DNA from: Devosia equisanguinis
GTDB taxonomy: Bacteria > Pseudomonadota > Alphaproteobacteria > Rhizobiales > Devosiaceae
DNA: 64,000 bases
Assembly (NCBI RefSeq): GCF_900631955.1
Contig: NZ_UZWD01000009.1
Location: forward strand, 62,001 to 126,000
Reading direction: 5' to 3'
Each line of letters begins with the position of its first letter. Position 1 is the first letter of the stretch. The notes beneath the pieces are model-generated. The model did not search any database, was not told the origin of the DNA, and was given only the letters and a program-made list of their open reading frames with translations. Positions 53,226 to 63,049 of the stretch are shown here, piece by piece. The translations under genes and the position numbers were made by a program.

Positions 53226-54554
53226 ACCGGCCGTCTTGCGCTCCAGCGCCCAGAAATAGATGAGGCCGCGCGCCACGAACCAGCAATGGAGCGCGCCCCA
53301 CAATCCCCAATTGCCGAAAGCGGGTTGTAGCACCGCAGCGACAGCGAGGAACACCACCAGCGAGGCGATCATGCCATTGCGCATGACGACGTTCTGCGTC
53401 GTGCCGATGAGGATGCCGTCATAGACAAACGCCGGCATGAAGGTGAAGGCGCAGAGCGCCGCGATGGGCAGATAGGCCAAGGCGTAGCTGCGCACCTCCT
53501 CATTGGTGGTCATGAAGCCGATGATCCACGGTCCGGACACGTACCAGACCAGGCCTAGACCCAGCGCAATCACCAGGCCCCACAGCATGGAGAGCCGATA
53601 GGCCCGATCGAATGCGGAGCGCCAATTTGCCCCGACGGCCTTCCCCGTCAGCTGCTCGGCCGCCTGGGCAATGCCGTCGAGGAAATAGCCTACGACCATC
53701 AACAGGTTGAGCAGCACTGCATTGGCTGCCAATGGCACCTCGCCCATGCGCGAGCCCTGGGCGGCGAACCAGGCATAGGCGCCCATCAGCGCCATGGAGC
53801 GGATCATCAAGTCGCGGCTGAGCCCGAACATGCGGCGGATCGCTGTGGCATCGCGCAATTCGCCCGGCGCGATCCGGGCCATGATGGCGCCAACGCCACC
53901 ATAATGGCGTGCTACGAGCGAGAGGCCGACCCCAGCCGCCACCGCTTGACCGATCACCGTGCCAAAGGCTGCACCCGGTACGCCCCAGCCCAGACCGTGC
54001 ACGAACCAGATGGAGAGCGTGATGTCGAACAGATGCAGCAGCAATTGCAGCATCATGCCGGTTTTGGCGGCCGCCCGGCCATAGAACCAGCCGAGCAGGG
54101 CATAGTTGATCAGCGAAAATGGCGCCGACCAGATGCGCCAGTAGAAATAGTCGGATAGCGCGGTTTCGACGCGGGCCTCAGGCGCGAGCAAATGCACCGC
54201 CAGCCATAGGGTGGGGATTGCCAGGGCGATCATCAGCAGCCCGATGCCGACCCCAAGGATCAACGCACGGCTGAGATGCAGGAGCCCGTCGCGCGGGTCA
54301 CGGGCGCCCACGGACTGCGCCACGAGGCCGGCAGTGCCGATACGCAGGAAAAACGCCAGCGAAAACAAGACGTCGAATACCAAAGCGCCCAGCACCAGCC
54401 CGCCGAGCATGCCGGCATCGCCCAATCTGCCGATGACGGTAATATCGACCAGCCCCACCATGGGTTCGGTGATGAAGGCGATGGAGGCGGGGAGGGCGAT
54501 TTTCCAGATGTCAGCGGAGCGGACATCAAAGGGATGCTGTGGACGGGAGGACAT
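53208..54554 (-). CDS. MATE-family efflux transporter (DinF-like)
   Basis: A 448-residue inner-membrane cation-coupled exporter with about 12 helices. ALPASIAFITEPMVGLVDITVIGRLGD at the N-terminus and GWFYGRAAAKTGMMLQLLLHL resemble the DinF branch. It overlaps the 3' end of the convergent pyrD by 18 nt. The substrate is unknown. Confidence 0.9.
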   Translation of the reverse strand: MSSRPQHPFDVRSADIWKIALPASIAFITEPMVGLVDITVIGRLGDAGMLGGLVLGALVFDVLFSLAFFLRIGTAGLVAQSVGARDPRDGLLHLSRALILGVGIGLLMIALAIPTLWLAVHLLAPEARVETALSDYFYWRIWSAPFSLINYALLGWFYGRAAAKTGMMLQLLLHLFDITLSIWFVHGLGWGVPGAAFGTVIGQAVAAGVGLSLVARHYGGVGAIMARIAPGELRDATAIRRMFGLSRDLMIRSMALMGAYAWFAAQGSRMGEVPLAANAVLLNLLMVVGYFLDGIAQAAEQLTGKAVGANWRSAFDRAYRLSMLWGLVIALGLGLVWYVSGPWIIGFMTTNEEVRSYALAYLPIAALCAFTFMPAFVYDGILIGTTQNVVMRNGMIASLVVFLAVAAVLQPAFGNWGLWGALHCWFVARGLIYFWALERKTAGLFDPA

Positions 54555-54670
54555 CGGGAGACTCGGACGGACAATCGGAGACAGCTTTGCCCTGTCACGC
54601 GGCAAGTCTCAATCTCCTCATGTCATGCAGCACGTGCCATTCGTGTGACAGTACGGCTTCGATGCGGCGC

Positions 54671-55345
54671 TTAGCGCTCGACGTCCATTTCGAAGATCAC
54701 GTCGGCCCGGTCGCGTGAGGTTTCAACCAGATCGTAATTGGGCAAATCATTGCGCTCGATATGGGCGCGGTTACGTTCCTCGGTGAAAAGCCCTTCCTCG
54801 CCGTGGCGCTTCAGCAGCCGCGCCTGAACGATGTCCCGCGGCACATGCACGAACACCGCATAGTCGAGCAGAGCCTTGACGCCGGCCCAGGGCCCTTCGG
54901 TCAGCAACAGGTAATTGCCTTCGACCACCAGTACTCGCACATCAGCCGGCACGGTAAAGGCATCATCGACCGTATCTTCGATCTTGCGGCTATAACCCGG
55001 GCCGCTGACCGGGCCATTGGCATGCTTGAGCTGATGCAGGAAGCTGACAAAGGCCGCCCCCTCGAAGGTGTGCGGCGCGCCCTTGCGGTCCGTAGCGCCC
55101 ATGGCCTCGATCTTGGCATGCTTCATGTGGAAGCCGTCCATGGGCACCAGTGCCGCGCTGCCGGGGCGCACGGCATTGAGCATGGTCACCAGCTCCGCCG
55201 CCAGCGTCGACTTGCCAGTGCCCGGGCCGCCTGCCATGCCAATAGCGATGCGGCGCCCATCAGCCTGACTTTCCATTTCGAGAATATGCGGCACAAGTCG
55301 CGCCAAAGCGGTCTGCGGCGTCAGGTGAATGGTCTGTGCGGTCAT
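54671..55345 (-). CDS. Uridine-kinase-like P-loop kinase (nucleoside or sugar kinase)
   Basis: A 224-residue kinase of the uridine kinase/phosphoribulokinase/pantothenate kinase fold: P-loop GGPGTGKST near residues 39-47, MDGFHMKHAKIE substrate block and VVEGNYLLL Walker-B-type strand. Relatives in rhizobia act on fructose or nucleosides. It starts 2 nt after the small membrane protein gene. Confidence 0.85.
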   Translation of the reverse strand: MTAQTIHLTPQTALARLVPHILEMESQADGRRIAIGMAGGPGTGKSTLAAELVTMLNAVRPGSAALVPMDGFHMKHAKIEAMGATDRKGAPHTFEGAAFVSFLHQLKHANGPVSGPGYSRKIEDTVDDAFTVPADVRVLVVEGNYLLLTEGPWAGVKALLDYAVFVHVPRDIVQARLLKRHGEEGLFTEERNRAHIERNDLPNYDLVETSRDRADVIFEMDVER

Positions 55346-55347
55346 TT

Positions 55348-55635
55348 TCAGCGTGCCCTTGTCAGACGCATGATCAGCCAGATCGGAACGACGACGGCAG
55401 CGCCGGTCAGGATATAGCCGCCCATGCCGCGGAACATGCCGAACCCGTCGCGCAAAGCGTCGCGGAACACTCTCATGCCGGTGCGAACCAGATCGCCGAC
55501 ATTGAGGTCGAAGAACGACATGATGAAGCCGACGACAAGGGAAAGCAGGAGCAGCCTGATGATCACGGCCACCGGGCTGCCGCCCATAAAGCGCACCAGC
55601 GGGGAACGCTGTTCGGGGCGATAGTCTTCTGTCAT
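55348..55635 (-). CDS. Small conserved membrane protein (DUF6460-like)
   Basis: A 95-residue protein with two hydrophobic segments (VAVIIRLLLLSLVVGFIMSF and YILTGAAVVVPIWLIMRL) and the FDLNVGDLVRTGMRVFRD loop found in a conserved Hyphomicrobiales family. Function unknown. It is co-transcribed with the kinase. The 220-nt gap between it and the divergent helicase shows no clear feature. Confidence 0.75.
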   Translation of the reverse strand: MTEDYRPEQRSPLVRFMGGSPVAVIIRLLLLSLVVGFIMSFFDLNVGDLVRTGMRVFRDALRDGFGMFRGMGGYILTGAAVVVPIWLIMRLTRAR

Positions 55636-55855
55636 CGGTCCACTCCATTTGGCAGGCGCAAGCCCATCATATAGGTTTGTTGGTGATTTGTATTAGGTGC
55701 TCCTTGGCAAGTTTATCGCCATCCCTTTCAGCCCGACCGAGTGCGCAAGCGCGCTTTCGGTGTGCCGCAGGCCACCGTCTGGACGAGACCAAGGCGCATC
55801 GGGAAGTGCCCGGCATGGCGTCACCTGTTGTCGGCCGAGACGGGTAAGGGCAAGC

Positions 55856-58351
55856 ATGTCTCAGGCGCCAACCCTCCCGCCCATCATCGCCGAATGGTTT
55901 GACTCTCGAAGCTGGGCGCCGCGCGAACACCAATTGGCCGTGCTCAGCTCTTATCAATCCGGCGCCAGTCAGCTTCTCATCGCCCCCACCGGCGCCGGAA
56001 AAACCCTGGCCGGCTTCCTGCCCACACTGGCCGATCTCGTTGATGGCGACTTCGAGGGCCTGCACACGCTCTACATTTCGCCGCTCAAGGCGCTGGCGGT
56101 TGACGTGCAGCGCAATCTCTCGACCCCCATCGCCGAAATGGGCCTGCCGATCCGGGTCGAGGCGCGCACCGGTGATACCTCTGCCGCCAAGCGGGCGCGC
56201 CAGCGCGTCAAGCCACCGCAGATTCTGCTAACCACGCCCGAGCAACTGGCGCTGCTCATTTCCCATCCGCATGCGGAACTGATGTTCGGGACGCTGCGCC
56301 GTGTCGTGCTGGACGAGCTCCATGCCCTGGTGACCAGCAAGCGTGGCGACCTTCTGGCGCTGGGGTTAGCGCGGCTGGCCAAGCTGGCGCCGGATATGCG
56401 CATCACCGCGCTTTCCGCCACCGTTGCCCGCCCCGATCTCCTGCGCGACTGGATCGCTCAGCCCCTGCCGCAGCGGCAGACAGAATTGCTGCGCATGATC
56501 GGCGGCGCCCCGCCGGAATTGGCCATTCTCCAAACCGAGGAGCGGCTGCCCTGGGCCGGGCATTCGGCCAATTACGCGCATCGCGAACTCTACGAGGTGA
56601 TCAAGCGGCACAAGACGACACTGCTTTTCGTCAATACCCGCAGCCAGGCGGAAATGCTGTTCCAGGGCCTTTGGGACATCAATGAGGACATGCTGCCCAT
56701 TGCCCTCCATCATGGCTCGCTTTCGGTCGAACAGCGGCGAAAGGTAGAGGCGGCCATGGCGGCCGGTAGACTCAAGGCCGTGGTCTGCACCTCGACGCTC
56801 GATCTGGGCATCGACTGGGGCGATGTCGATCTCGTGGTGCAGGTGGGGGCGCCCAAGGGCTCCTCGCGCATGTTGCAGCGCATCGGCCGCGCCAATCATA
56901 GGCTCGATGATCCATCCCAAGCGCTGTTGGTGCCGTCCAACCGCTTCGAGGTGCTGGAATGCGAGGCCGCTGTGGAGGCGGTGGCCGAAGGCCACCAGGA
57001 TAGCGAAGACCCTCTGCCCGGCGGCTATGACGTCCTGGCCCAGCACGTGCTCGGCATGGCTTGCGCCGATGCTTTTTCCGCCGATGACCTCTTTGCTGAA
57101 GTCACCCGTGCCTGGCCCTATCGTGACCTGCCGCGCAGCCAGTTCGACCGGGTCCTCGATTTCGTCGCCACTGGTGGCTATGCCTTGCGCGCCTACGAGC
57201 GTTATGCACGGCTCAAGCAGACGCCGGACGGCACCTGGCGTATCGCCAATCCGCAGGTGGCCCAGCAATACCGGCTCAATATCGGCACCATCATCGAAGA
57301 GCCGATGGTGCGGGTACGCCTGGTGCGCAGCAAGGAGCAGAAGACAGGACGCACCACCGGTCCTATCGGGGCAGGGGGGCGCGTGCTTGGGGAAATGGAA
57401 GAGTATTTCTTCGGCACGCTGTCCTTGGGTGATACCTTCATGTTCGGCGGCGAGATCGTCGCTTTCGAAGGCATGAAGGATAACGAGGCCTTCGTGTCGC
57501 GGGCCTTTTCGAAAGACCCCAAGATTCCGTCCTATATGGGCGGCAAATTCCCGCTCTCCACCTATCTGGCCGAGCGGGTGCGCCGCATCATGGACAGCCC
57601 CGGCGAATGGCCCAAACTGCCCGATCAGGTCTCCGACTGGCTGCGCCTGCAGCAGCAGATTTCCGTGCTGCCCAAACGCGACAGCCTCCTGGTCGAAACC
57701 TTCCCGCGTGGCACGCAGAACTATCTCGTTTGCTATCCCTTCGAGGGTCGGTTGGCGCATCAGACGCTGGGCATGCTGCTGACCCGACGCCTCGAGCGCA
57801 TGCGAGCGCGGCCGCTGGGGTTCGTCGCCTCCGAATATGCCTTGGCGGTCTGGGGGCTGGGCGATCTATCGGCTCTGATCCGCACCGGTCGGCTTTCGCT
57901 CGATGAGCTGTTTTCCGAGGATATGCTGGGCGATGACCTCGAGGCCTGGCTCGATGAATCGGCGCTGATGAAACGCACCTTCCGCAACTGCGCCATTATT
58001 GCCGGCCTCATTGAACGGCGTCACCCCGGCAAGGAGAAGACCGGGCGGCAGATCACCATGAGTTCGGACCTGATCTATGACGTGCTCTACCAGCACGAGC
58101 CTGACCATATCCTGATCCAGGCCACGAGGCGCGACGCTGCGCGTGGTCTGCTCGATATCGAGCGACTAGGCCAGATGCTGGCGCGCGTGCGCTCACATAT
58201 CGTCCATAAACCCCTGGCGCAGATTTCACCGCTGGCCGTGCCGGTAATGCTCGATATCGGCAAGGAACCGATTTTCGGAGAGGGTCGAGAATCCGCCATG
58301 GAAGACGCCGCCGAGGAATTGCTGCGCGAATCCCTCGGCACGCGTGCGTGA
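55856..58351 (+). CDS. Ligase-associated DNA damage response DEXH-box helicase (Lhr-like)
   Basis: An 831-residue helicase. Motif I is APTGAGKT near residue 42, motif II is DELH, motif III SAT, and motif VI is QRIGRANHR. The C-terminal DEAD-associated region is complete. Such Lhr-like proteins form a DNA-repair set with an ATP-dependent ligase, an exonuclease and the phosphoesterase PdeM. Here pdeM is found 2.3 kb downstream, after a two-gene dehydrogenase insert; no ligase or exonuclease is in the window. Confidence 0.92.
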   Translation: MSQAPTLPPIIAEWFDSRSWAPREHQLAVLSSYQSGASQLLIAPTGAGKTLAGFLPTLADLVDGDFEGLHTLYISPLKALAVDVQRNLSTPIAEMGLPIRVEARTGDTSAAKRARQRVKPPQILLTTPEQLALLISHPHAELMFGTLRRVVLDELHALVTSKRGDLLALGLARLAKLAPDMRITALSATVARPDLLRDWIAQPLPQRQTELLRMIGGAPPELAILQTEERLPWAGHSANYAHRELYEVIKRHKTTLLFVNTRSQAEMLFQGLWDINEDMLPIALHHGSLSVEQRRKVEAAMAAGRLKAVVCTSTLDLGIDWGDVDLVVQVGAPKGSSRMLQRIGRANHRLDDPSQALLVPSNRFEVLECEAAVEAVAEGHQDSEDPLPGGYDVLAQHVLGMACADAFSADDLFAEVTRAWPYRDLPRSQFDRVLDFVATGGYALRAYERYARLKQTPDGTWRIANPQVAQQYRLNIGTIIEEPMVRVRLVRSKEQKTGRTTGPIGAGGRVLGEMEEYFFGTLSLGDTFMFGGEIVAFEGMKDNEAFVSRAFSKDPKIPSYMGGKFPLSTYLAERVRRIMDSPGEWPKLPDQVSDWLRLQQQISVLPKRDSLLVETFPRGTQNYLVCYPFEGRLAHQTLGMLLTRRLERMRARPLGFVASEYALAVWGLGDLSALIRTGRLSLDELFSEDMLGDDLEAWLDESALMKRTFRNCAIIAGLIERRHPGKEKTGRQITMSSDLIYDVLYQHEPDHILIQATRRDAARGLLDIERLGQMLARVRSHIVHKPLAQISPLAVPVMLDIGKEPIFGEGRESAMEDAAEELLRESLGTRA

Positions 58352-58363
58352 GATAGTCCCGTC

Positions 58364-59980
58364 CTAAGCGCCCAACTGCTTCCTGATCGCCTCAGCCGCC
58401 CGCAGGCTGAGTGCAGCGATGGTGAGAGTGGGGTTGGCGGTGGCCGATGTCGGAAACACGGACGAGCCGGCGATGAACAGATTGTCGTGATCGTGGGCAC
58501 GCAGTTCAGCGTCGACAACCGACTTGGCCGGGTCATTGCCCATGCGGCAGGTGCCGATAATGTGCCCTGAGCCGTTGAATGCCTCGGCGTGGTGCACTTC
58601 GCTGGTGCCAAGCGCGGCGAAGATGTCGTCATGTGCGGCAGCCGCAGCCTCGAGGCCTGCCTGCACATAGGTGTCGACGGAATAGTGGATCTGCGGCAGC
58701 GGGACGCCGTATCGGTCCGTCTCGCTTGGATGCAGGGTGATGCGATTTTCCGGGTCGGGCAATTGCTCCACCAACGCCGCCAGGCGGACATGGCGCGACG
58801 TATCGTGACGCAGGCGCGCATCGAGTTCGCTGCCGCGCAATCCCTCGGTAGCGAGTTTGGCCGCTGTGCTGAGCGGCGCTCCGGTGGGCCAGCTGTGCCC
58901 GTCATTGCCAATCTCGATGCGAAACGCTCCCCGGTCGGCACGGAAGGCTCCGGTGCCGAGGTTCTCAATGCCCGAGGTCGACAGCGGGCCGCGATAGGGC
59001 CAGACCGGGTCGGTGGTCACTGCCCAGCTGAGCTGGCTGGGGTGATCCATCAGATTGCGTCCGACCTGGTCCGAGCTGTTGGCCACACCCTGCGGGGCAT
59101 GCTCACCAGCCGAGGCCAGCAACAGGCGCGGTGTCTCCATGGCATGGGCGGCCAGCACATAGAGCCTGCCCGCGGCCGTGCCGGTCGTGCCATCGCGGCG
59201 GCTAAACTGGATGCCACCGACCCGACCATCGGCGCCGATCTCCACGCGGGTCACCGTGATCGCCGCGTGCAGTTCGGCGCCCTTGCTCACGGCGCGGTCG
59301 ACATGCACGGTGGCATCATATTTGGCCTGCACCGGGCAGACGGGAATGCAGCTGCCGCTGCCACAGCAGCCGGGTCGATCGTCACGGTCGATGGAGTTGC
59401 GCGCCTGGGGCGTGGGGGTGACGATATACTCGGTTCCCGCCAGCCTTTCGGCAAACACCTTGTCGAGATAGGTCTGCGGAATGGGAGGCATTGGAAAACC
59501 GGCCGACCGATGGGCGGTCGGCGGCGAGCCCTCAGCGCCCGAAACGCCAAGCTCTTCCTCGGCGCGGACATAGTAGGGTTCGAGATCGTCGTAACTCAAG
59601 GGCCAGTCCTCACCCCGGCCATGCAGGCTCTTGAGTTCAAAATCCTCGGGCGACATGCGGATGGCGGTACCCAGCCAATGCCAGGTCGTGCCGCCCACCA
59701 CCTTCACATAGGTGCTCTTGAATTTATCCGGACCGGTCTGGCGATAGTAATAGTCGGGGTTCCAGGCCAGAGGATGGTCGACATCCGGCCCCACAGGATA
59801 GGCAGATTCAGGGGTCTTGATGGCGGCGGCGTGGAATGTGTCCACCGCTTCCGCCCGGTCGACCGGATCACCCGCTTCCAGAATTGCAACGCTGACGCCT
59901 GCTGCGGCCAGCTGGTGGGCAATCAAGGCGCCGGCGACACCGGACCCTACGATGATAACATCCGCCATAATGTCGGCCAT
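58364..59980 (-). CDS. GMC-family FAD dehydrogenase, glucose/gluconate/sorbitol dehydrogenase-type large subunit
   Basis: A 538-residue flavoprotein. The FAD-binding GSGVAGALIA loop is at residues 12-21. A Cys-Cys-x4-Cys-x3-Cys motif at 205, 206, 211 and 215 matches the 3Fe-4S ligand pattern of bacterial FAD-glucose dehydrogenases. The C-terminal GMC block contains GTCRMG and NPTLTI. It would oxidise a sugar or polyol at the periplasmic face. Its small subunit is 3 nt upstream; no cytochrome c subunit is adjacent. Confidence 0.88.
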   Translation of the reverse strand: MADIMADVIIVGSGVAGALIAHQLAAAGVSVAILEAGDPVDRAEAVDTFHAAAIKTPESAYPVGPDVDHPLAWNPDYYYRQTGPDKFKSTYVKVVGGTTWHWLGTAIRMSPEDFELKSLHGRGEDWPLSYDDLEPYYVRAEEELGVSGAEGSPPTAHRSAGFPMPPIPQTYLDKVFAERLAGTEYIVTPTPQARNSIDRDDRPGCCGSGSCIPVCPVQAKYDATVHVDRAVSKGAELHAAITVTRVEIGADGRVGGIQFSRRDGTTGTAAGRLYVLAAHAMETPRLLLASAGEHAPQGVANSSDQVGRNLMDHPSQLSWAVTTDPVWPYRGPLSTSGIENLGTGAFRADRGAFRIEIGNDGHSWPTGAPLSTAAKLATEGLRGSELDARLRHDTSRHVRLAALVEQLPDPENRITLHPSETDRYGVPLPQIHYSVDTYVQAGLEAAAAAHDDIFAALGTSEVHHAEAFNGSGHIIGTCRMGNDPAKSVVDAELRAHDHDNLFIAGSSVFPTSATANPTLTIAALSLRAAEAIRKQLGA

Positions 59981-59983
59981 GGC

Positions 59984-60418
59984 TCAAGCCTCCCCTTCGG
60001 GCGCATCGGCCCAATAGCCCGTTTCCCCGCCGCACCAGCCCATGGGCTTGGTATAGTCGAGTGCCTCCCACATCAGCGCATCGGTATAGGTGACGACGGT
60101 GTCGTCGGCGGCAAGGCCGGTGTACCACTGGCCAATGATGCGGCTTTCGAGTGTGCTGTCGCTGCCGCCTTTCGCGAGTGCGGCGAGGTCGGCCCCAAGT
60201 CCCTCGTCCAGCAGGTGTTGGAGATAATCGGCACCATACTGATCCGATGGGCTTGCGCCGCCGCCCAACAGGCGCTCGGACAAGGCCATGAATTCATCCA
60301 GGCTCACCTCTTCGGCAGCGAACCCGCCCTGTGCCAGGACGAGACCGAGGGCGGTGCCACTGCCCCAGGCCAGAACTTGCCGCCGCGTGAGGCTGCCGGC
60401 GCGATGATAGCGTATCAT
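59984..60418 (-). CDS. Small (hitch-hiker) subunit of FAD dehydrogenase with Tat signal
   Basis: A 144-residue protein with a twin-arginine signal (LTRRQVLAWGSGTALGL) and a conserved C-terminus (YTDALMWEALDYTKPMGWCGGETGYWAD) matching the small subunit of sorbitol/gluconate/glucose dehydrogenases. In this family the small subunit carries the Tat signal that exports the folded large subunit with it. GGGAGA precedes the ATG. Confidence 0.88.
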   Translation of the reverse strand: MIRYHRAGSLTRRQVLAWGSGTALGLVLAQGGFAAEEVSLDEFMALSERLLGGGASPSDQYGADYLQHLLDEGLGADLAALAKGGSDSTLESRIIGQWYTGLAADDTVVTYTDALMWEALDYTKPMGWCGGETGYWADAPEGEA

Positions 60419-60610
60419 GCTGTCGTCTCCCTTTTGGCCAAGGCTATGCGCTTGCCCGCCTCGAATTGGTAAAGATGATTGCGGCAATGCACACCTCGTT
60501 TGAGAACATAAGGCGAATCTGCTAGATGCGGGAAAGGCTCGGGGCCACAGTGATTTGCGCAGGCGCGGTTGAACTACTCCTATTCCATAGCCGAACAGAC
60601 GGAGACCGCC

Positions 60611-61276
60611 TTGCTGCGCTTTGCCGGGCAGAACTTTGAGCCGCTGCCCTCGGGCGGGCTGTTCTGGCACGCCCAATCCACTCTCCTTGTCGCCGACCTT
60701 CATTTCGAGAAAATGGCCAGCTTTGCCCGCCGCGGGCAGATGCTGCCGCCCTATGATACCGGCATGACGCTCAGTCGGCTGGAAGCCGACATGCGGCGCA
60801 CCGGCGCCCGACGCCTGGTGTCGCTGGGCGACACGTTCCATCGCGCCGATTCCAGCGCCTTGTTGACCCAGGCCGACCGGCTGCGGCTTGATACGCTGGT
60901 AGAGACCGCCGAGTGCATCTGGCTGTCGGGCAATCATGATCCGGCGCCGCACGCCATCGGCGGCACCTGCCTGCCGGAGCTGACGCTCTCCGGCCTCACC
61001 TTCGTGCACGAGCCGCGCAAGGGCCAGACGGGAGTCATTTCAGGCCATCTGCACCCCGCCGCGCGTATCGCCGTTGAGGGACGCTCGACGCGAAAGCCAT
61101 GCTTCGTACATGACAACAGGCTGATGATCCTGCCCGCTTACGGCGCTTCGACCGGGGCAATCAACATCATGTCGCCGCCCTTTGTCGGGCTTTTTCACTG
61201 GCCGGCGCTGGAAGTGACCATGCTGGGTCGAGACCGCACCTATCCGGTGCCGATCAAGCGCCTGGTACGGGGATAA
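60611..61276 (+). CDS. pdeM: Ligase-associated DNA damage response endonuclease PdeM
   Basis: A 221-residue metallophosphoesterase. The metal motifs are ADLHFEK, GDTFH, GNHDP and GHLHP, in order. The TTG at 60611 with GGAGA 6 nt upstream is the preferred start; a TTG at 60569 would add 14 residues that do not match the family N-terminus. It normally follows the Lhr-like helicase directly, but here the GMC pair on the other strand separates them. Confidence 0.88.
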   Translation: MLRFAGQNFEPLPSGGLFWHAQSTLLVADLHFEKMASFARRGQMLPPYDTGMTLSRLEADMRRTGARRLVSLGDTFHRADSSALLTQADRLRLDTLVETAECIWLSGNHDPAPHAIGGTCLPELTLSGLTFVHEPRKGQTGVISGHLHPAARIAVEGRSTRKPCFVHDNRLMILPAYGASTGAINIMSPPFVGLFHWPALEVTMLGRDRTYPVPIKRLVRG

Positions 61277-61285
61277 GCGCAGGTC

Positions 61286-62044
61286 TCAGCGCCTGAAGAT
61301 CACGCCGCCTAGCCAGCCGGTAAACAGCGCCAGCGCCACGCAGGCGAGGCCGTAAAGCAACGGAAACTGCGTCGCCGATTGCGCGAGGAAACGCTCGAAG
61401 CCGATCTTGCGCACGGCAAAGCCCTCCGACTTGCGGGCAATGATCTCGCCATTCTTGAACACATAGGTCTGGGCGATATAGGGCCCGGGCGGCGCATTGC
61501 TGGGCAGGGTCAGCTGGGCGGAATAGAAGGTGTCGGACAGAAAGTTCACGCCGCTTTCCTGCACGCCGAAGAGCTGTTCCTGCGTCATCAGGCGAATGAG
61601 CTCGCGACCGAAGGTCAGGGTTTTGACCAGTCCGGATGCGTTCGGCGCCATGGCGTAGGATTCGGGCAGGATCAGATTGTCAGTCAGCGTGGTGAGCGTC
61701 GTGATATCGCCCAGGCGGGTGCTGGACAGAACGTGGAAATAGCTTGGAAACCGGCGGAACGTCACCTGGTCGGTGTTGAGCCAGATGCCAAAATTGTGGG
61801 TCTTTTCGCGCGCCACCCTGTCCTGCGTCGGTCCGAGAATGACCACGACCACATGAAACGGGCCTTCGACGTAACGCTGTTCGGCTCCCGCGTCGGGCGC
61901 GATATTGCCGAAAAACGTCATGCGCTCGCCATCGAAGCTGGAGGTGATTTCGACGGTTTCGTTGGACAGCGTCGAGACGAGCCGCGCCGCGGTGGCGGGC
62001 AAGCTGAGACAAAGGCCGAAAAGCAGGACCAGCAGCGCTCTCAT
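61286..62044 (-). CDS. TIGR02186 family conserved membrane-anchored protein
   Basis: A 252-residue protein with a signal peptide (about 20 residues) and a C-terminal membrane helix (FPLLYGLACVALALFTGWLGGVIF). The ITSSFDGERMTFFGNI and VVVVILGP blocks are characteristic of the TIGR02186 family that accompanies TauE/SafE-type exporters. It overlaps the exporter stop by ATGA, so the two probably act together. Confidence 0.85.
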   Translation of the reverse strand: MRALLVLLFGLCLSLPATAARLVSTLSNETVEITSSFDGERMTFFGNIAPDAGAEQRYVEGPFHVVVVILGPTQDRVAREKTHNFGIWLNTDQVTFRRFPSYFHVLSSTRLGDITTLTTLTDNLILPESYAMAPNASGLVKTLTFGRELIRLMTQEQLFGVQESGVNFLSDTFYSAQLTLPSNAPPGPYIAQTYVFKNGEIIARKSEGFAVRKIGFERFLAQSATQFPLLYGLACVALALFTGWLGGVIFRR

Positions 62045-62985
62045 CGCGCCCCTCCGATCACCGCCATGCTGAACACATCGCTTGGCGTCAGCGTCAGCGA
62101 CAGGCCGAAGCGAATAGCGACGGCCAGAACCAGCAGCGCCAAGAGTCCGCGCAATTGCTCGCCGCGCAGATGCTTGCCGGCAGCGGCGCCGAACTGCGCG
62201 CCGGCCGTGCCCCCCACCATCAGGCAGAAGGCGAGCAGAATATCGACGCTCTGGCTCTGCACGGCATGGAGCACGGTGGTTACCGCCATCATCGCCACGA
62301 CTTGGGCCAGCGAGGTGCCAATCACCACATTGCCCGGTACGCGCAGCAGATAGACCAGTGCCGGCACCATGATGAAGCCGCCGCCAATCCCCAGCAATGC
62401 GCCGACAAAGCCGATGAAGACGCCGATAACCAATACCGGCAGCACGCTGATATAGAGCCGGCTCTTCTTGAAACGCACGCGCCATGGCAGGCCATGGATC
62501 CAGCTGTGCTGGTTGGGCAGGCGCTCGCGCACCACAATGCCCTTGCGCTGCTTGATCAGCGAGCGCACCGATTCCTGCAGCATCAGCACGCCGACGAAGC
62601 CGAGCAGGATGAGGAAGCCCAGAGAAATGAACAGGTCGAGCTGGCCGGCACTGCTCAAGAGCGAGAAGGCGGCTACGCCCCCGAAGGCTCCCAGAATACT
62701 GGACAGGATCAGATACATTGCCAGATGCAGGTCGATGCCGCCGCGTCGATAATGGCTCAGCGCACCCGAGGAGGAGGCCGCCACCACCTGGCCGGTCACC
62801 GAGGCGACGGCCACCGAAGTCGGCACACCCGAAAAGATCAGCAGTGGGGTCAACAGGAATCCGCCACCGACGCCAAACAGGCCCGACAGGAAGCCGACCG
62901 CCCCTCCAATCCCCACGAGAAAGAAGAGGTTCACGGAAAGCTCGGCGATTGGCAGATAGATCTGCAAACCCTTGGGTCCCGTCAA
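62041..62985 (-). CDS. TauE/SafE family sulfite/organosulfonate exporter-type permease
   Basis: A 314-residue inner-membrane protein with about eight helices and the two signature loops GLFGVGGGFLLTPLL and LGIGGGFIMVPALVY. Members move sulfite or sulfonates; the substrate here is unproven. The TTG at 62985 lacks a clear ribosome site; a TTG at 62967 is the alternative and begins at the conserved LQIYLPIAE. Confidence 0.88.
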   Translation of the reverse strand: MTGPKGLQIYLPIAELSVNLFFLVGIGGAVGFLSGLFGVGGGFLLTPLLIFSGVPTSVAVASVTGQVVAASSSGALSHYRRGGIDLHLAMYLILSSILGAFGGVAAFSLLSSAGQLDLFISLGFLILLGFVGVLMLQESVRSLIKQRKGIVVRERLPNQHSWIHGLPWRVRFKKSRLYISVLPVLVIGVFIGFVGALLGIGGGFIMVPALVYLLRVPGNVVIGTSLAQVVAMMAVTTVLHAVQSQSVDILLAFCLMVGGTAGAQFGAAAGKHLRGEQLRGLLALLVLAVAIRFGLSLTLTPSDVFSMAVIGGAR

Positions 62986-63049
62986 AATGCGTTACGGCGG
63001 CCATCTTAGGAGATGGTCCGTCAACAAGAGGTCAAGGCCCCGGCGAATA

